A stretch of DNA of 64,000 nucleotides from UBA6136 sp044237765. GTDB lineage: Bacteria; Pseudomonadota; Gammaproteobacteria; Methylococcales; Methylococcaceae. Below the pieces are notes generated by a model that did not search any database, was not told where the DNA came from, and saw nothing but the letters and a program-made list of their open reading frames with translations. Shown here in pieces: positions 18,942 to 27,126 of the stretch. Where the stretch lies: the NCBI GenBank assembly GCA_044237765.1, contig JBIIEQ010000006.1:8390-72389 (forward strand). Direction: 5' to 3'. The stretch's first letter is position 1. Each line of letters starts with the position of its first letter. A program made the translations under genes and the position numbers.

Positions 18942-20123
18942 TTAGGACGTTGCCAGCATATCCGCAGCCAGCCGGGCCAGCACTGCCGACCCATTTCGGT
19001 CTCCCAGCTTGTCACGGATCGTCAGCAAAGCCTGGCGCTGACTCTCCGAATAGATACAGTCCTGCAGTATCCGGGCAATTTCACCAGCGATGTTTGCCGT
19101 GGTCGCTTCATGCTGAATGAACTCACGCACAACCCCTTTTCCGGCCAGAATGTTCGGCAGGCCAATGAAAGGAACCTTGACCAGCAGACGTCCCAGCCAA
19201 TAGCTGAGAGGTGACAGACGGTAGACAATCACCATGGGGATGCCCAGCAAGGCAATTTCCAGGGTGGCAGTCCCCGAAACAGTGATGACGGTATCGCAAC
19301 ATTGGAGCGCGTCGTAATCCTGCCCTCGAATGACCTGAAGATCGAGACCGGCAACCCCGGCCAGTTGCGCGGAGATGGCCGCATCCTCGACCGAAGCAGC
19401 CTGGAACAGTAAAAAGCGGGCTGCTGGAAACTCGAGACTCAACCGCCGGGCCGATTCCAGAATCACCGGCATCAGGCGTTTGATTTCATTGGCGCGACTT
19501 CCGGGCAGCAGGCCGATAACAGGGCGGCTTCCACCATTATTCTGGGCATTGGCCGATGAATCGGTCAGGCCATATTTTTTTAGCGCCTCTGACCGGCTCA
19601 TGCTTGGCTTTACCTTGCCCGCCAACGGATGACCGACATAAGTGGCCGGCACGCCATACGCCTCGTAAAAGGGCAATTCAAAGGGAAATATGACGGCCAT
19701 ATGGTCGATGATGCGGCCGTAACTCTTCACCCTTCCCGGCCGCCAGGCCCAGACCTGGGGGCTAACATAGAAGAGCACCTTGACTCCGCAAGCCTTGGCC
19801 GCCTTGGCGAGACGAAAGTTGAACTCCTTGTAATCCACGCAGATCAGCAGATCGGGCTTGCGCTCACAGGCTGTCTTCTGCATGATTTTCAGAGCCCCCC
19901 GGATCTCCCCGTAATGGCGGGCAATCTCCGCAAGGCCGATGACTCCAATACCCGAGGAATCGAAGCAAAGCTCGATACCCGCCTCCCGCATGGCCGAGCC
20001 TCCCATGCCAATCCCCTCGACGCCCGGCATGAGCTTCTGGAGTTCCCGAAACAAGGCGGCGGCATGCTGGTCGCCGGAGGCTTCTCCGGCGGATATCATC
20101 ACCAAAGGGGGTGACCTAACCAT
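18942..20123 (-). CDS. lpxB: Lipid-A-disaccharide synthase
   Basis: Encodes 393 residues. LpxB joins 2,3-diacylglucosamine-1-phosphate with its UDP-activated form to make the lipid A disaccharide. The N-terminal ISAGEASGDQHAA motif, the FYVSPQVWAWRPGR region and the C-terminal UDP-binding Rossmann half (TVSGTATLEIALLGIPMVIVYR) are present. It overlaps gnnB by 8 bp and completes the lpxA-gnnA-gnnB-lpxB block, so it presumably accepts a diamino-sugar substrate. Confidence 0.95.
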   Translation of the reverse strand: MVRSPPLVMISAGEASGDQHAAALFRELQKLMPGVEGIGMGGSAMREAGIELCFDSSGIGVIGLAEIARHYGEIRGALKIMQKTACERKPDLLICVDYKEFNFRLAKAAKACGVKVLFYVSPQVWAWRPGRVKSYGRIIDHMAVIFPFELPFYEAYGVPATYVGHPLAGKVKPSMSRSEALKKYGLTDSSANAQNNGGSRPVIGLLPGSRANEIKRLMPVILESARRLSLEFPAARFLLFQAASVEDAAISAQLAGVAGLDLQVIRGQDYDALQCCDTVITVSGTATLEIALLGIPMVIVYRLSPLSYWLGRLLVKVPFIGLPNILAGKGVVREFIQHEATTANIAGEIARILQDCIYSESQRQALLTIRDKLGDRNGSAVLARLAADMLATS

Positions 20124-21213
20124 TGAGCGCAGCGCGAATCACCTCGACGATTCGACGAATGTCGGCATCCTGCAACTCCGGGTAGATAGGCAAGGAAAAG
20201 CAACGCTTCGATACCGACTCGGTGACTGGCAAAGACAGCCCGGCACAGCACTCGGCAAAAACCTTTTGCTGGTGAAGAGGCACGGGGTAATAAACGGCAG
20301 AGGAAATTCCCGCCTTCTGCAGAGCCTCCATGACCGCCTCGCGCTGGTCACAAAGAAGGGTGTACTGATGGTAGACGTGCACTCCCAGGCCATCTTCATG
20401 TGGCGTTTGAACAGGCAAATCTGCCATCAGCCCGGAATAAGCATGTGCCACCCGGCGACGCTCCCGATTGAACTCGTCGATGTGACGCAGCTTGACTCGA
20501 AGAATGGCCGCTTGCATTTCGTCGAGCCGACTGTTGTAGCCAATCGCGTCATGGTAGTAGCGGACTTCGGAGCCATGGTTACGGAGCATCCGCACCTTGG
20601 CAGCCACTTCATCCGAGGACGTCGCCACCAGCCCGCCATCACCGTAACAACCGAGATTCTTGCTCGGAAAAAAGCTGTAGCCGGCGCTGATACCGAGGCT
20701 GCCCGTCTGACTACCATTGACGCTGGCACCAAAGGATTGGGCACAATCCTCAATCAGAAGCAGCCCATGCCGGTTGCACAATTCGGAGATGAGGCCCATG
20801 TCGACCGGCTGTCCAAACAGATGCACCGGCATGACCGCTCGGGTTTTATCCGTAATGGCAGCCTCAATGGCCGCCGGATCGATATTGAATGTCCCGGGAT
20901 CAATATCGACAAAGACCGGCGTGGCGCCGACATAACGAATTGCCTCGGCTGTGGCAATGAAGGTAAATGGCGAGGTGATGACTTCATCACCGGGGCCAAT
21001 ACCTGAAGCCAGCAAGGCAAGATGCAGAGCGTCGGTTCCCGAGGCACAGCCGATCGCATGCTTGACTCCCAGATAAGCAGCCGCTTCCTCCTCGAAGGCC
21101 CTGACGTTCGGACCCAGAATGAACGCTGTGGTCTCCAAAACCTCAGCCAAACCCCGGTCAATCTCATCCTTCAACCGGTGGTATTGGGTTTTCAAATCAA
21201 CCATGGGGATCAT
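20116..21213 (-). CDS. gnnB: PLP aminotransferase, UDP-3-keto-GlcNAc transaminase
   Basis: Encodes 365 residues in the DegT/DnrJ/EryC1/StrS family, with catalytic Lys at about 185 in SFFPSKNLGCYGDGG and the PLP-contact IEDCAQSFGA. GnnB transaminates the 3-keto sugar made by GnnA to UDP-2-acetamido-3-amino-glucose. The assignment rests on position: with the dehydrogenase it lies between lpxA and lpxB, the arrangement described for Acidithiobacillus ferrooxidans. Homologues in other clusters make different amino sugars, so context is decisive here. Confidence 0.82.
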   Translation of the reverse strand: MIPMVDLKTQYHRLKDEIDRGLAEVLETTAFILGPNVRAFEEEAAAYLGVKHAIGCASGTDALHLALLASGIGPGDEVITSPFTFIATAEAIRYVGATPVFVDIDPGTFNIDPAAIEAAITDKTRAVMPVHLFGQPVDMGLISELCNRHGLLLIEDCAQSFGASVNGSQTGSLGISAGYSFFPSKNLGCYGDGGLVATSSDEVAAKVRMLRNHGSEVRYYHDAIGYNSRLDEMQAAILRVKLRHIDEFNRERRRVAHAYSGLMADLPVQTPHEDGLGVHVYHQYTLLCDQREAVMEALQKAGISSAVYYPVPLHQQKVFAECCAGLSLPVTESVSKRCFSLPIYPELQDADIRRIVEVIRAALNG

Positions 21214-21238
21214 GCGATGTCCTCTCTCTTCCCTGTGA

Positions 21239-22177
21239 TCAGGCAGTTTTCAGTAAACGGGTGATTTCGGTCGCCGTAGCTAAGGCCCTGCGGCCAGCTA
21301 TACCGGATACCAGAGGCTCCCGACCTTCACGGATGCACTCAACAAAATGCCTGATTTCTTCCATCAGCGCATCGCCATTCTCGAACACCGATTCCTCGCT
21401 GGTGATTTCCGGCACTCCGGGGAACATCTCGCGTTCACCCTTTCGATACTGGGCCAACACCCGATTCTGGAAATCGACAGAAATATATCGGTTAGGCATG
21501 AACATCCGCATCTTGCGCTCGACCTTCAGGCTGGCGCGACTGGCGGTGACATTGGCCACCGAGCCGTTCCGAAAGGTAATGCGCGCATTGGCGATATCCG
21601 TGTCGGAGGTCAGCACGGTCACACCTTTGGCGTCGATGCGCTCCACCTCTGAATCGACAATATCCAGGATGATGTCGATATCGTGGATCATGAGATCCAG
21701 CACCACGCTGACGTCATTGGCTCGCGGATTGAACGGAGCCAGACGATGCGACTCGATAAAAAGGGGCTTCTCCCGCACCAGATCCAGGCCCAGCAATGCG
21801 GCATTGAATCGCTCCAGATGTCCCACCATCAGGCGGCGGTCTCTCTTTCTTGCAAGATCGATCAGCTCGTCAGCCTCGTCTACCGTCACCGTGATTGGCT
21901 TCTCGACGAGAACATGAGAGCCGGCATCCAGAAAATCACGGGCCACCTGAAAATGGAGGCTGGTTGGCACTACGATACTGACGGCATCGACCTTGCCGAG
22001 CAGCTCTCGATAATCCGTGACGGCTTGAGTGCGGTTTTTCTCGGCCACGCCCTGGGCGGCTTCGAGATTGCTGTCCACTACAGCCACCAGATCACAGCCC
22101 TCGAGGGCCGCATATTTTTCAGCATGAAACTTGCCGAGGTAGCCTGTTCCTACCACTGCACATGTAAGTGCGTTCAA
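21239..22177 (-). CDS. gnnA: Gfo/Idh/MocA oxidoreductase, UDP-GlcNAc 3-dehydrogenase
   Basis: Encodes 312 residues. The NAD-binding motif is CAVVGTGYLGKFHAEKY (about 6-22), with the family EKP motif at 92-94 (LVEKPITV). The C-terminal half holds DLMIHDIDIILDIV. GnnA oxidises the 3-OH of UDP-GlcNAc so that GnnB can aminate it. It sits 25 bp upstream of gnnB and 39 bp downstream of lpxA in one predicted operon. Function is inferred from family plus neighbourhood. Confidence 0.82.
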   Translation of the reverse strand: MNALTCAVVGTGYLGKFHAEKYAALEGCDLVAVVDSNLEAAQGVAEKNRTQAVTDYRELLGKVDAVSIVVPTSLHFQVARDFLDAGSHVLVEKPITVTVDEADELIDLARKRDRRLMVGHLERFNAALLGLDLVREKPLFIESHRLAPFNPRANDVSVVLDLMIHDIDIILDIVDSEVERIDAKGVTVLTSDTDIANARITFRNGSVANVTASRASLKVERKMRMFMPNRYISVDFQNRVLAQYRKGEREMFPGVPEITSEESVFENGDALMEEIRHFVECIREGREPLVSGIAGRRALATATEITRLLKTA

Positions 22178-22216
22178 TGAATGTCTCCTTGCGGCAATCG
22201 GCTCAAGAACTTTCCG

Positions 22217-22999
22217 TCAGTCGTCAGCACGCCCTGCACGGGCCTCGATAAAGCCCAGCAAGCCACCTCGGCGTGAATCGGCCTGCAGCCACTCACGCAG
22301 ATAATTCACCTCGGGCGTGTCAGGCAGCGAGTCCAGACTTTGCCTGGCCCTAACCAGGCGAAAGGCGGCCGAGATCGCCTTGAGTCGATCTCCGTCCACG
22401 CCGGCACGACGCATGCCGACCAGATTCAATCGGTAATGTTTACCGGGGCGCCCACCAACCATGGTGAAGGGCAGCACATCCTTGTTGATGCCCGCCAACC
22501 CCTGGAGAATGGCAAAGCTGCCAATCCGGCAGAATTGGTGAACCATGACCCCGCCGCCAAAGAACACCCGGTCGCCGACCTCGGCGTGGCCGCCGAGTGT
22601 CGCGCCACTCGCCAGAATATTGCCATCCCCCATGGAGGAATCGTGACCGAGATGGGTGTTGTTCATAAAATAGTTACCAGAACCCACTCGGGTCGCCTCA
22701 CCTGCCTTGGTGGCTCGACTGATGGTCACGCCTTCACGAAAAACATTGTCATCACCAATTTCAAGCCGGGTGATCGTGGCTGGATCGAAGGCTATATCCT
22801 GTGGCAATCCACCGAGAACCGCCGTAGGGTGAATATGGTTGTTGGAACCGATATGGACATGCGACCGTATGACGACATGGGCCTCGATGACACTGTTATC
22901 ACCAATCCTGCTGGGCCCCTCAATCACCGAGAAAGCCCCGACCGACACGTTCTTGCCCAACTCCACATCCGGAGAAATGACAGCGGTGGAATGAATCAT
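22217..22999 (-). CDS. lpxA: Acyl-ACP--UDP-sugar acyltransferase
   Basis: Encodes 260 residues of left-handed beta-helix hexapeptide repeats (IGDNSVIEA, VGSGNYFMNNTHLGHD). The catalytic His is about residue 119 within NNTHLGHDSSMG, and the C-terminal helices are normal. LpxA adds the first acyl chain of lipid A. Next to gnnA and gnnB it is expected to N-acylate the 3-amino group of UDP-GlcNAc3N rather than O-acylate UDP-GlcNAc; specificity cannot be read directly here. Confidence 0.92.
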   Translation of the reverse strand: MIHSTAVISPDVELGKNVSVGAFSVIEGPSRIGDNSVIEAHVVIRSHVHIGSNNHIHPTAVLGGLPQDIAFDPATITRLEIGDDNVFREGVTISRATKAGEATRVGSGNYFMNNTHLGHDSSMGDGNILASGATLGGHAEVGDRVFFGGGVMVHQFCRIGSFAILQGLAGINKDVLPFTMVGGRPGKHYRLNLVGMRRAGVDGDRLKAISAAFRLVRARQSLDSLPDTPEVNYLREWLQADSRRGGLLGFIEARAGRADD

Positions 23000-23030
23000 G
23001 AAATCCGTGGATCAACTATGTATGTAAAAA

Positions 23031-23933
23031 CTAACCGCGAGGATGGCAACGGGCATGCAGCTCATTCAACCGTTCCTGCGCCACGTGAGTATAAATCTGC
23101 GTGCTGGACAAGTCGCTATGCCCGAGCAACAACTGCACCACCCGGAGGTCCGCGCCATGATTCAGCAAATGGGTGGCAAATGCATGCCGAAGGGTATGTG
23201 GGGATAAAGGCTTATGGATTCCCGCCAGACCAGCGTAGCGCTTGATAATGCACCAAAACGCCTGCCGCGTCATCGCAGACCCTCTCGAGGTTACGAACAG
23301 ATCATCGCTTTGTCGCGCGCCCAGCAGCGCGGCACGAGATGTCCGAGAGTAACGTGCAATCCATTCCTCTGCCAACTCGCCCAGCGGCACCAGACGCTCC
23401 TTGCTACCCTTGCCCACCACTCGGACCACACCCTGACGGAGATTGACCTGTGTCAGTTTCAGCCCGACCAGTTCGCTGACCCTCAGGCCCGTAGCATAGA
23501 GCACCTCGAGCATCGCTCGATCCCGGCAACCAAGGGTATCATCGACATTGATCGCGTTCAGCAGCGCTTCAACCTCCAGCTCGGTCAGGGTCGCGGGCAA
23601 GGGCCGTCCAATCCTGGGGGGCTCGACCCTGAGAGTCGGATCATCGAGCAGGCGCCCTTCACGAATCAGATAGCGAAAGAACTTCCGCAAACTCGAAACG
23701 AGTCGCGCCATGCTGCGACTACTGGCCTGCTGTCGGAACTTTATGGCGAGGTAGGCTTCGATATCGCTCGAGTCGACCTCAAGCAGCCCCCTGTCTCGAT
23801 GCCTGATCAACCAGTCCAGAAAGTGTTGAAGGTCGCTGGCATAAGCCTTCTGGGTATTTTCGCTCAGCCCTTCTTCAACCCAGAGCGCATCGACGAAACG
23901 CTGAATGAGTGGCCTGTCAGACTGAGCCGTCAC
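23031..23933 (-). CDS. xerD: Site-specific tyrosine recombinase
   Basis: Encodes 300 residues from a GTG at 23933. That start has a GGAG five bases upstream and gives the usual XerD length; an ATG at 23960 would add nine residues and deepen the overlap with ogt. It has an N-terminal SAM-like domain (ENTQKAYASDLQHFLDWL). Catalytic residues lie in ATGLRVSELVGL (Arg), HTLRHAFATHLL (His, Arg) and LGHSDLSSTQIYTHV (His, Tyr). With XerC it resolves chromosome dimers at dif. Confidence 0.9.
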   Translation of the reverse strand: MTAQSDRPLIQRFVDALWVEEGLSENTQKAYASDLQHFLDWLIRHRDRGLLEVDSSDIEAYLAIKFRQQASSRSMARLVSSLRKFFRYLIREGRLLDDPTLRVEPPRIGRPLPATLTELEVEALLNAINVDDTLGCRDRAMLEVLYATGLRVSELVGLKLTQVNLRQGVVRVVGKGSKERLVPLGELAEEWIARYSRTSRAALLGARQSDDLFVTSRGSAMTRQAFWCIIKRYAGLAGIHKPLSPHTLRHAFATHLLNHGADLRVVQLLLGHSDLSSTQIYTHVAQERLNELHARCHPRG

Positions 23934-24426
23934 CAATCTCCCCCGGCAATGAGCCCTCATGCCTCAGTAGCCAACGCTTGATTTCGAGCATGGGACCCTC
24001 AGTCTCTCCGCAGTAGCCACCCATTCCATTTGCAGAGACGACCCGATGACAGGGAATGAGGATGGGGAAGCGATTTGACTTACAGGCCGATGCCACTGCT
24101 CGCGGTCCGGTTTCGAGGCGTTTGGCCAGACTGCCATAAGTGAGTCTACTACCCGCCGGAATCTCCCTTAATGCCTGCCAGATTCGTTGTTGAAATGTCG
24201 TCCCCTGAAGTCTTATAGGCAATACTAGGTCAAATACCGGCTCTTCAAGATAGCGCAGCATCTGCTCTCCGGCCTCCCTGAGCGACCCATCAGCCCATGG
24301 GGGCCCTGCCCCGTCATTCTCCACTGCATGGGCCGGCACCACGTCGATACCCACCAGAATCCCAGCGGAAGCGGAGAGCCGGATTCCTCCAAACGGCGCA
24401 GGCACCATGGCTATTTCTTCCTTCAT
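23917..24426 (-). CDS. ogt: Methylated-DNA--protein-cysteine methyltransferase
   Basis: Encodes 169 residues. The active site is IPCHRVVSANG (acceptor Cys), preceded by the helix-turn-helix LTYGSLAKRLETGPRAVASA. It removes alkyl groups from O6-alkylguanine by suicide transfer to the Cys. Size and lack of an Ada domain fit Ogt. It overlaps the xerD start and is separated from the rplS operon by a strong terminator. Confidence 0.9.
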   Translation of the reverse strand: MKEEIAMVPAPFGGIRLSASAGILVGIDVVPAHAVENDGAGPPWADGSLREAGEQMLRYLEEPVFDLVLPIRLQGTTFQQRIWQALREIPAGSRLTYGSLAKRLETGPRAVASACKSNRFPILIPCHRVVSANGMGGYCGETEGPMLEIKRWLLRHEGSLPGEIGDGSV

Positions 24427-24467
24427 CAGCCCGGTTCGCGGAGAAATAATCAGGAAGCGCCTAACGG

Positions 24468-24493
24468 AAAAGGGCAGCGATTGCTGCCCTTTT
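24468..24493 (-). terminator. Rho-independent terminator of the rpsP-rplS operon
   Basis: An 11-bp perfect inverted repeat (AAAAGGGCAGC/GCTGCCCTTTT) with a 4-base loop lies 46 bp after the rplS stop. The T tail is provided by the stem's own A/T end, so it could work in both directions. Confidence 0.85.
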
Positions 24494-24538
24494 GCCGGTA
24501 CCCATCACTCAATGGCGCTCAATCGCGCCAGAAGAGGA

Positions 24539-24886
24539 CTAGATTTTTTCCTTGATACGCGCCGCCTTGCCGGTGAGATCACGCAAATAGTAAAGCTTGG
24601 CACGACGCACATCCCCGCGGCGTTTCACCTGAATTTCCTGCACCTGTGGGCTGTAGGTCTGGAATACGCGCTCCACGCCTTCACCATGAGAAATTTTTCT
24701 GACGGTAAAAGCAGAGTGGTAACCACGGTTACGCTTCGCGATAACGACCCCTTCGTAAGCCTGCAAACGTTCGCGATTGCCTTCCTTCACCTTGACCTGA
24801 ACGACAACCGTATCGCCAGGGGCAAAAGCGGGTATGGTTTTGCCGCTCATCCATTCATTTTCGAGTTGCTGAATAATGTTTGACAT
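24539..24886 (-). CDS. rplS: 50S ribosomal protein L19
   Basis: Encodes 115 residues from the ATG at 24886 (MSNIIQQLENEW), the normal L19 start; 16 earlier codons in the frame are upstream sequence. Family blocks include PAFAPGDTVVVQVKVKEG, RLQAYEGVVIAKRNRG and VKRRGDVRRAKLYYLRDLTG. L19 sits at the 30S-50S interface. It is the last gene of rpsP-rimM-trmD-rplS. Confidence 0.97.
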   Translation of the reverse strand: MSNIIQQLENEWMSGKTIPAFAPGDTVVVQVKVKEGNRERLQAYEGVVIAKRNRGYHSAFTVRKISHGEGVERVFQTYSPQVQEIQVKRRGDVRRAKLYYLRDLTGKAARIKEKI

Positions 24887-24902
24887 CGTGTTTCTCTTTA
24901 TC

Positions 24903-25658
24903 TCAATTCTTTGCTTCGTCGACCAAAATATCATTTACCAACTCGTCGAGCACGGTCTGCTGCTCGGAGTCCAGTGTCATTCCTTCCATCAAGTCAGGCC
25001 GCCGCTGGCGAGTTCGCTGGAGCGATTGCTGCAATCGCCACCGCCTGATCGCTTCATGATTCCCTGACTGCAAGATCTGCGGGACCTCACGACCATCCAC
25101 CCGCTCCGGACGAGTGTAATGAGGGCAGTCCAGCAGGCCTGTCATATGAGAATCCTGCTCGGCGGATTCGGCATGTCCCAGAACCCCGGGGATCAACCTC
25201 ACCACCGCATCAAACAGGACCAGAGCGGCCAATTCGCCGCCGCTGAGAACGTAGTCGCCTATCGACCATTCCTCATCGATTTCGGCCTCCACGAGCCGCT
25301 CATCCACACCCTCATAGCGCCCTGCCACAAGAATCAGCCGTGGCAAACTGGCAAACCCGATCACAGCCTGCTGATTCAAAAGGCGCCCTTGCGGACTTAG
25401 AAAAACTGTCTTCGCTGGTAATAGGGAGTCCATTCGTGCCGCCTGAATCGCATCACGCAAAGGCTCAACCTTCATCACCATACCGGGGCCGCCGCCATAG
25501 GGACGATCGTCCACCGTGCGATGCTTATCGGTGGCATAAATTCTGGGATCCCACGTCTTGAGATTTACCAGACCCCGATCTATCGCCCGCCCCGTCACCC
25601 CTTCAGCCGTCCCGGACCGAATTAGCTCAGGAAACAGGGTCACGATATCAAATCGCAT
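24903..25658 (-). CDS. trmD: tRNA (guanine-N1)-methyltransferase
   Basis: Encodes 251 residues and makes m1G37 in tRNAs, preventing +1 frameshifting. It begins MRFDIVTLFPELI, and the SPOUT trefoil-knot SAM site is marked by IGDYVLSGGELAALVLFDAV. The catalytic-domain sequence LLDCPHYTRPE is present. It is 16 bp upstream of rplS and 6 bp after rimM. Confidence 0.97.
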   Translation of the reverse strand: MRFDIVTLFPELIRSGTAEGVTGRAIDRGLVNLKTWDPRIYATDKHRTVDDRPYGGGPGMVMKVEPLRDAIQAARMDSLLPAKTVFLSPQGRLLNQQAVIGFASLPRLILVAGRYEGVDERLVEAEIDEEWSIGDYVLSGGELAALVLFDAVVRLIPGVLGHAESAEQDSHMTGLLDCPHYTRPERVDGREVPQILQSGNHEAIRRWRLQQSLQRTRQRRPDLMEGMTLDSEQQTVLDELVNDILVDEAKN

Positions 25659-25664
25659 CCTGGC

Positions 25665-26165
25665 CTAAAATTCCGGATCCCAATCCACAATGATAAGGCT
25701 TTCGGCAAGATCAACATTCTTGACAAACTCGCCGACCACAAACGGGATCAAACGATCCCTCTCACCCTTGACGTCCAGTACATCATTGGCACCGGTCTCC
25801 AGCAAACCCCGCACCTTACCAAGAGCCACGCCCGCCACCGTCACCACATCAAGCCCGATCAGGTCGGCCCAGTAGTAGGTTCCCGGGGACGCATAAGGAA
25901 AGCATTGCCGCGGGACCAGTATTCGAGTCCCCTTAAGCGCAATCGCCTGATCCCTGTCTTCAACCCCTTGCAATCGTGCCACCACGGCTGCCCCCTGGGG
26001 CCGACCCTCGACCAACTTCGCTGAACGAGGCGCTTCTGAAGAGCCCAATGCCCAAGGAATGTAATTCAGAATATTTGCCGGCGGATCAGTGAAGGATCGA
26101 ACCTTGACCCAACCCAGAACCCCAAAAGCTCCGACAATTTCACCCACCTCAACCAAACTGGACAC
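25665..26165 (-). CDS. rimM: 16S rRNA processing protein
   Basis: Encodes 166 residues. The N-terminal domain contains VGEIVGAFGVLGWVKVRSFTD, followed by a PRC-barrel half with YYWADLIGLDVV and the C-terminal VDWDPEF. RimM binds S19 and assists 30S head maturation. It lies within the rpsP-rimM-trmD-rplS operon. Confidence 0.95.
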   Translation of the reverse strand: MSSLVEVGEIVGAFGVLGWVKVRSFTDPPANILNYIPWALGSSEAPRSAKLVEGRPQGAAVVARLQGVEDRDQAIALKGTRILVPRQCFPYASPGTYYWADLIGLDVVTVAGVALGKVRGLLETGANDVLDVKGERDRLIPFVVGEFVKNVDLAESLIIVDWDPEF

Positions 26166-26187
26166 AAAATCGCCCAGCCATCAAGAC

Positions 26188-26451
26188 TCAGGCAGCGACT
26201 GCAGCGTTGGTCTTGCGGAATTCCTTTAGAAGGCTCGTCACACGATCCGTGGTCTGCGCGCCATGACCAACCCAGTACTGGATTCGCTCTTCATTCAACG
26301 AGAGCCTTTCCGCCTTGCCGGACGCTACAGGATTAAAGAAACCCAGGCGCTCAATGTAGCGGCCATCACGCTTGTTCCGACTGTCGGTAACCACGACATG
26401 ATAGAAGGGGCGCTTCTTCGCGCCGCCGCGTGACAAACGAATAGTGACCAT
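26188..26451 (-). CDS. rpsP: 30S ribosomal protein S16
   Basis: Encodes 87 residues beginning MVTIRLSRGGAKKRPFYH and continuing RYIERLGFFNPVA, diagnostic of S16. First gene of the operon, with a leader of about 40 bp after the TATAAT box at 26494-26499. Confidence 0.97.
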   Translation of the reverse strand: MVTIRLSRGGAKKRPFYHVVVTDSRNKRDGRYIERLGFFNPVASGKAERLSLNEERIQYWVGHGAQTTDRVTSLLKEFRKTNAAVAA

Positions 26452-26493
26452 CAGAAATCCTCAAACAAATTCGGCACAGCCGGAAAACCGCGC

Positions 26494-26522
26494 ATTATAG
26501 TCAAAAAAAAAGGCTACTGAAA
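26494..26522 (-). promoter_or_regulatory. Predicted rpsP operon promoter
   Basis: On the minus strand a perfect TATAAT lies at 26499-26494. Seventeen bases upstream is a weak -35 (TTTCAG at 26522-26517) that falls inside the terminator hairpin of the preceding transcription unit. The strong -10 and the position 43 bp before the rpsP ATG support it. Confidence 0.6.
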
Positions 26523-26526
26523 GCCT
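26503..26526 (-). terminator. Terminator following the tRNA-Ser unit
   Basis: The minus strand reads AGGCT, six-base loop, AGCCT, then nine T residues. It ends transcripts coming through csrA/tRNA-Ser and abuts the rpsP promoter, whose spacer contains the T tract. Confidence 0.75.
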
Positions 26527-26654
26527 GACCTGCCTGAAACGACCGTCGGGGGATATCCACGCTGAGAACAAGGAAATGGTTTACACCACGCCGGGATACA
26601 GACTTGTGCTCCACATCTTAGCGGAAGCACTGGAGGCAAGTTACCTCCCAATAA

Positions 26655-26747
26655 TGGCGGAGAGAGAGGGATTCGAACCCTCGATAGAGTTATTAGCCCT
26701 ATACTCCCTTAGCAGGGGAGCGCCTTCAGCCTCTCGGCCATCTCTCC
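26655..26747 (-). tRNA. tRNA-Ser (anticodon GCU)
   Basis: The 93-base cloverleaf includes an encoded CCA. The acceptor GGAGAGA pairs with TCTCTCC, followed by discriminator G. The D-arm begins TGGCCGAGAGGCTGAAGG. The anticodon loop CTGCTAA carries GCT between CTCCC/GGGAG stems. A long variable arm (TAGGGCTAATAACTCTA) is typical of class II serine tRNAs, and the T-arm is GAGGGTTCGAATCCCTC. It reads AGC/AGU codons. It lies just downstream of csrA. Confidence 0.96.
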
Positions 26748-26783
26748 TGAAACTTTTGCAGATCCCTCGTCGATACGGGGATA

Positions 26784-26990
26784 TCAGCGTCCTTCCGAGC
26801 CCAATCCGAGCACATCATCGGATTGATCTTCCTGCTTGATACGCTCATAAATCTCTTCGCGATGAACTGAGACATCCTTTGGTGCGTTGACACCTATCCG
26901 GACCTGATTACCCTTCACGCCAAGAACGGTAACCGTTACATCATCGCCAATCATAAGCGTCTCGCCGACCCTACGAGTCAATATCAGCAT
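26784..26990 (-). CDS. csrA: Carbon storage regulator, RNA-binding
   Basis: Encodes 68 residues from the ATG at 26990 (MLILTRRVGETLMIGDD); nine earlier codons are leader. The beta-strand core VTVTVLGVKGNQVRIGVNAP and VHREEIYERI are standard. CsrA binds GGA motifs in mRNA leaders to control translation. Its own leader has AAGGGA at the ribosome-binding site and a G-rich run further up, so autoregulation is possible. The csrA-tRNA-Ser order downstream of alaS-lysC is common in gammaproteobacteria. Confidence 0.95.
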   Translation of the reverse strand: MLILTRRVGETLMIGDDVTVTVLGVKGNQVRIGVNAPKDVSVHREEIYERIKQEDQSDDVLGLGSEGR

Positions 26991-27088
26991 AAAACTGTCC
27001 CTTATAGATTCGCACACCTACCGAGAAGCCCCCATTGAGAGCCGCTGAATTTAACCGATCTAGGTAACAGGCATCGAACGTGGGCAGT

Positions 27089-27094
27089 ATTGTA
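27089..27094 (-). promoter_or_regulatory. Possible csrA -10 box
   Basis: The minus strand reads TACAAT about 100 bp before the csrA ATG, just after the lysC stop. No good -35 is visible at 16-18 bases. A promoter between lysC and csrA is plausible from the 136-bp gap, but the call is weak. Confidence 0.35.
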
Positions 27095-27126
27095 GCACTT
27101 TTAAGCGAGCCGAAAATGTTTTTTTC

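Noticed and set aside
20116..22177. O-antigen or general amino-sugar pathway genes
   Set aside because: The enzyme families would allow it, but position between lpxA and lpxB with overlapping reading frames points to GnnA/GnnB lipid A synthesis.
26620..26654. GGAGG/CCTCC hairpin just after tRNA-Ser as a terminator
   Set aside because: No T run follows it; the hairpin with nine T residues at 26503-26526 is the better terminator.
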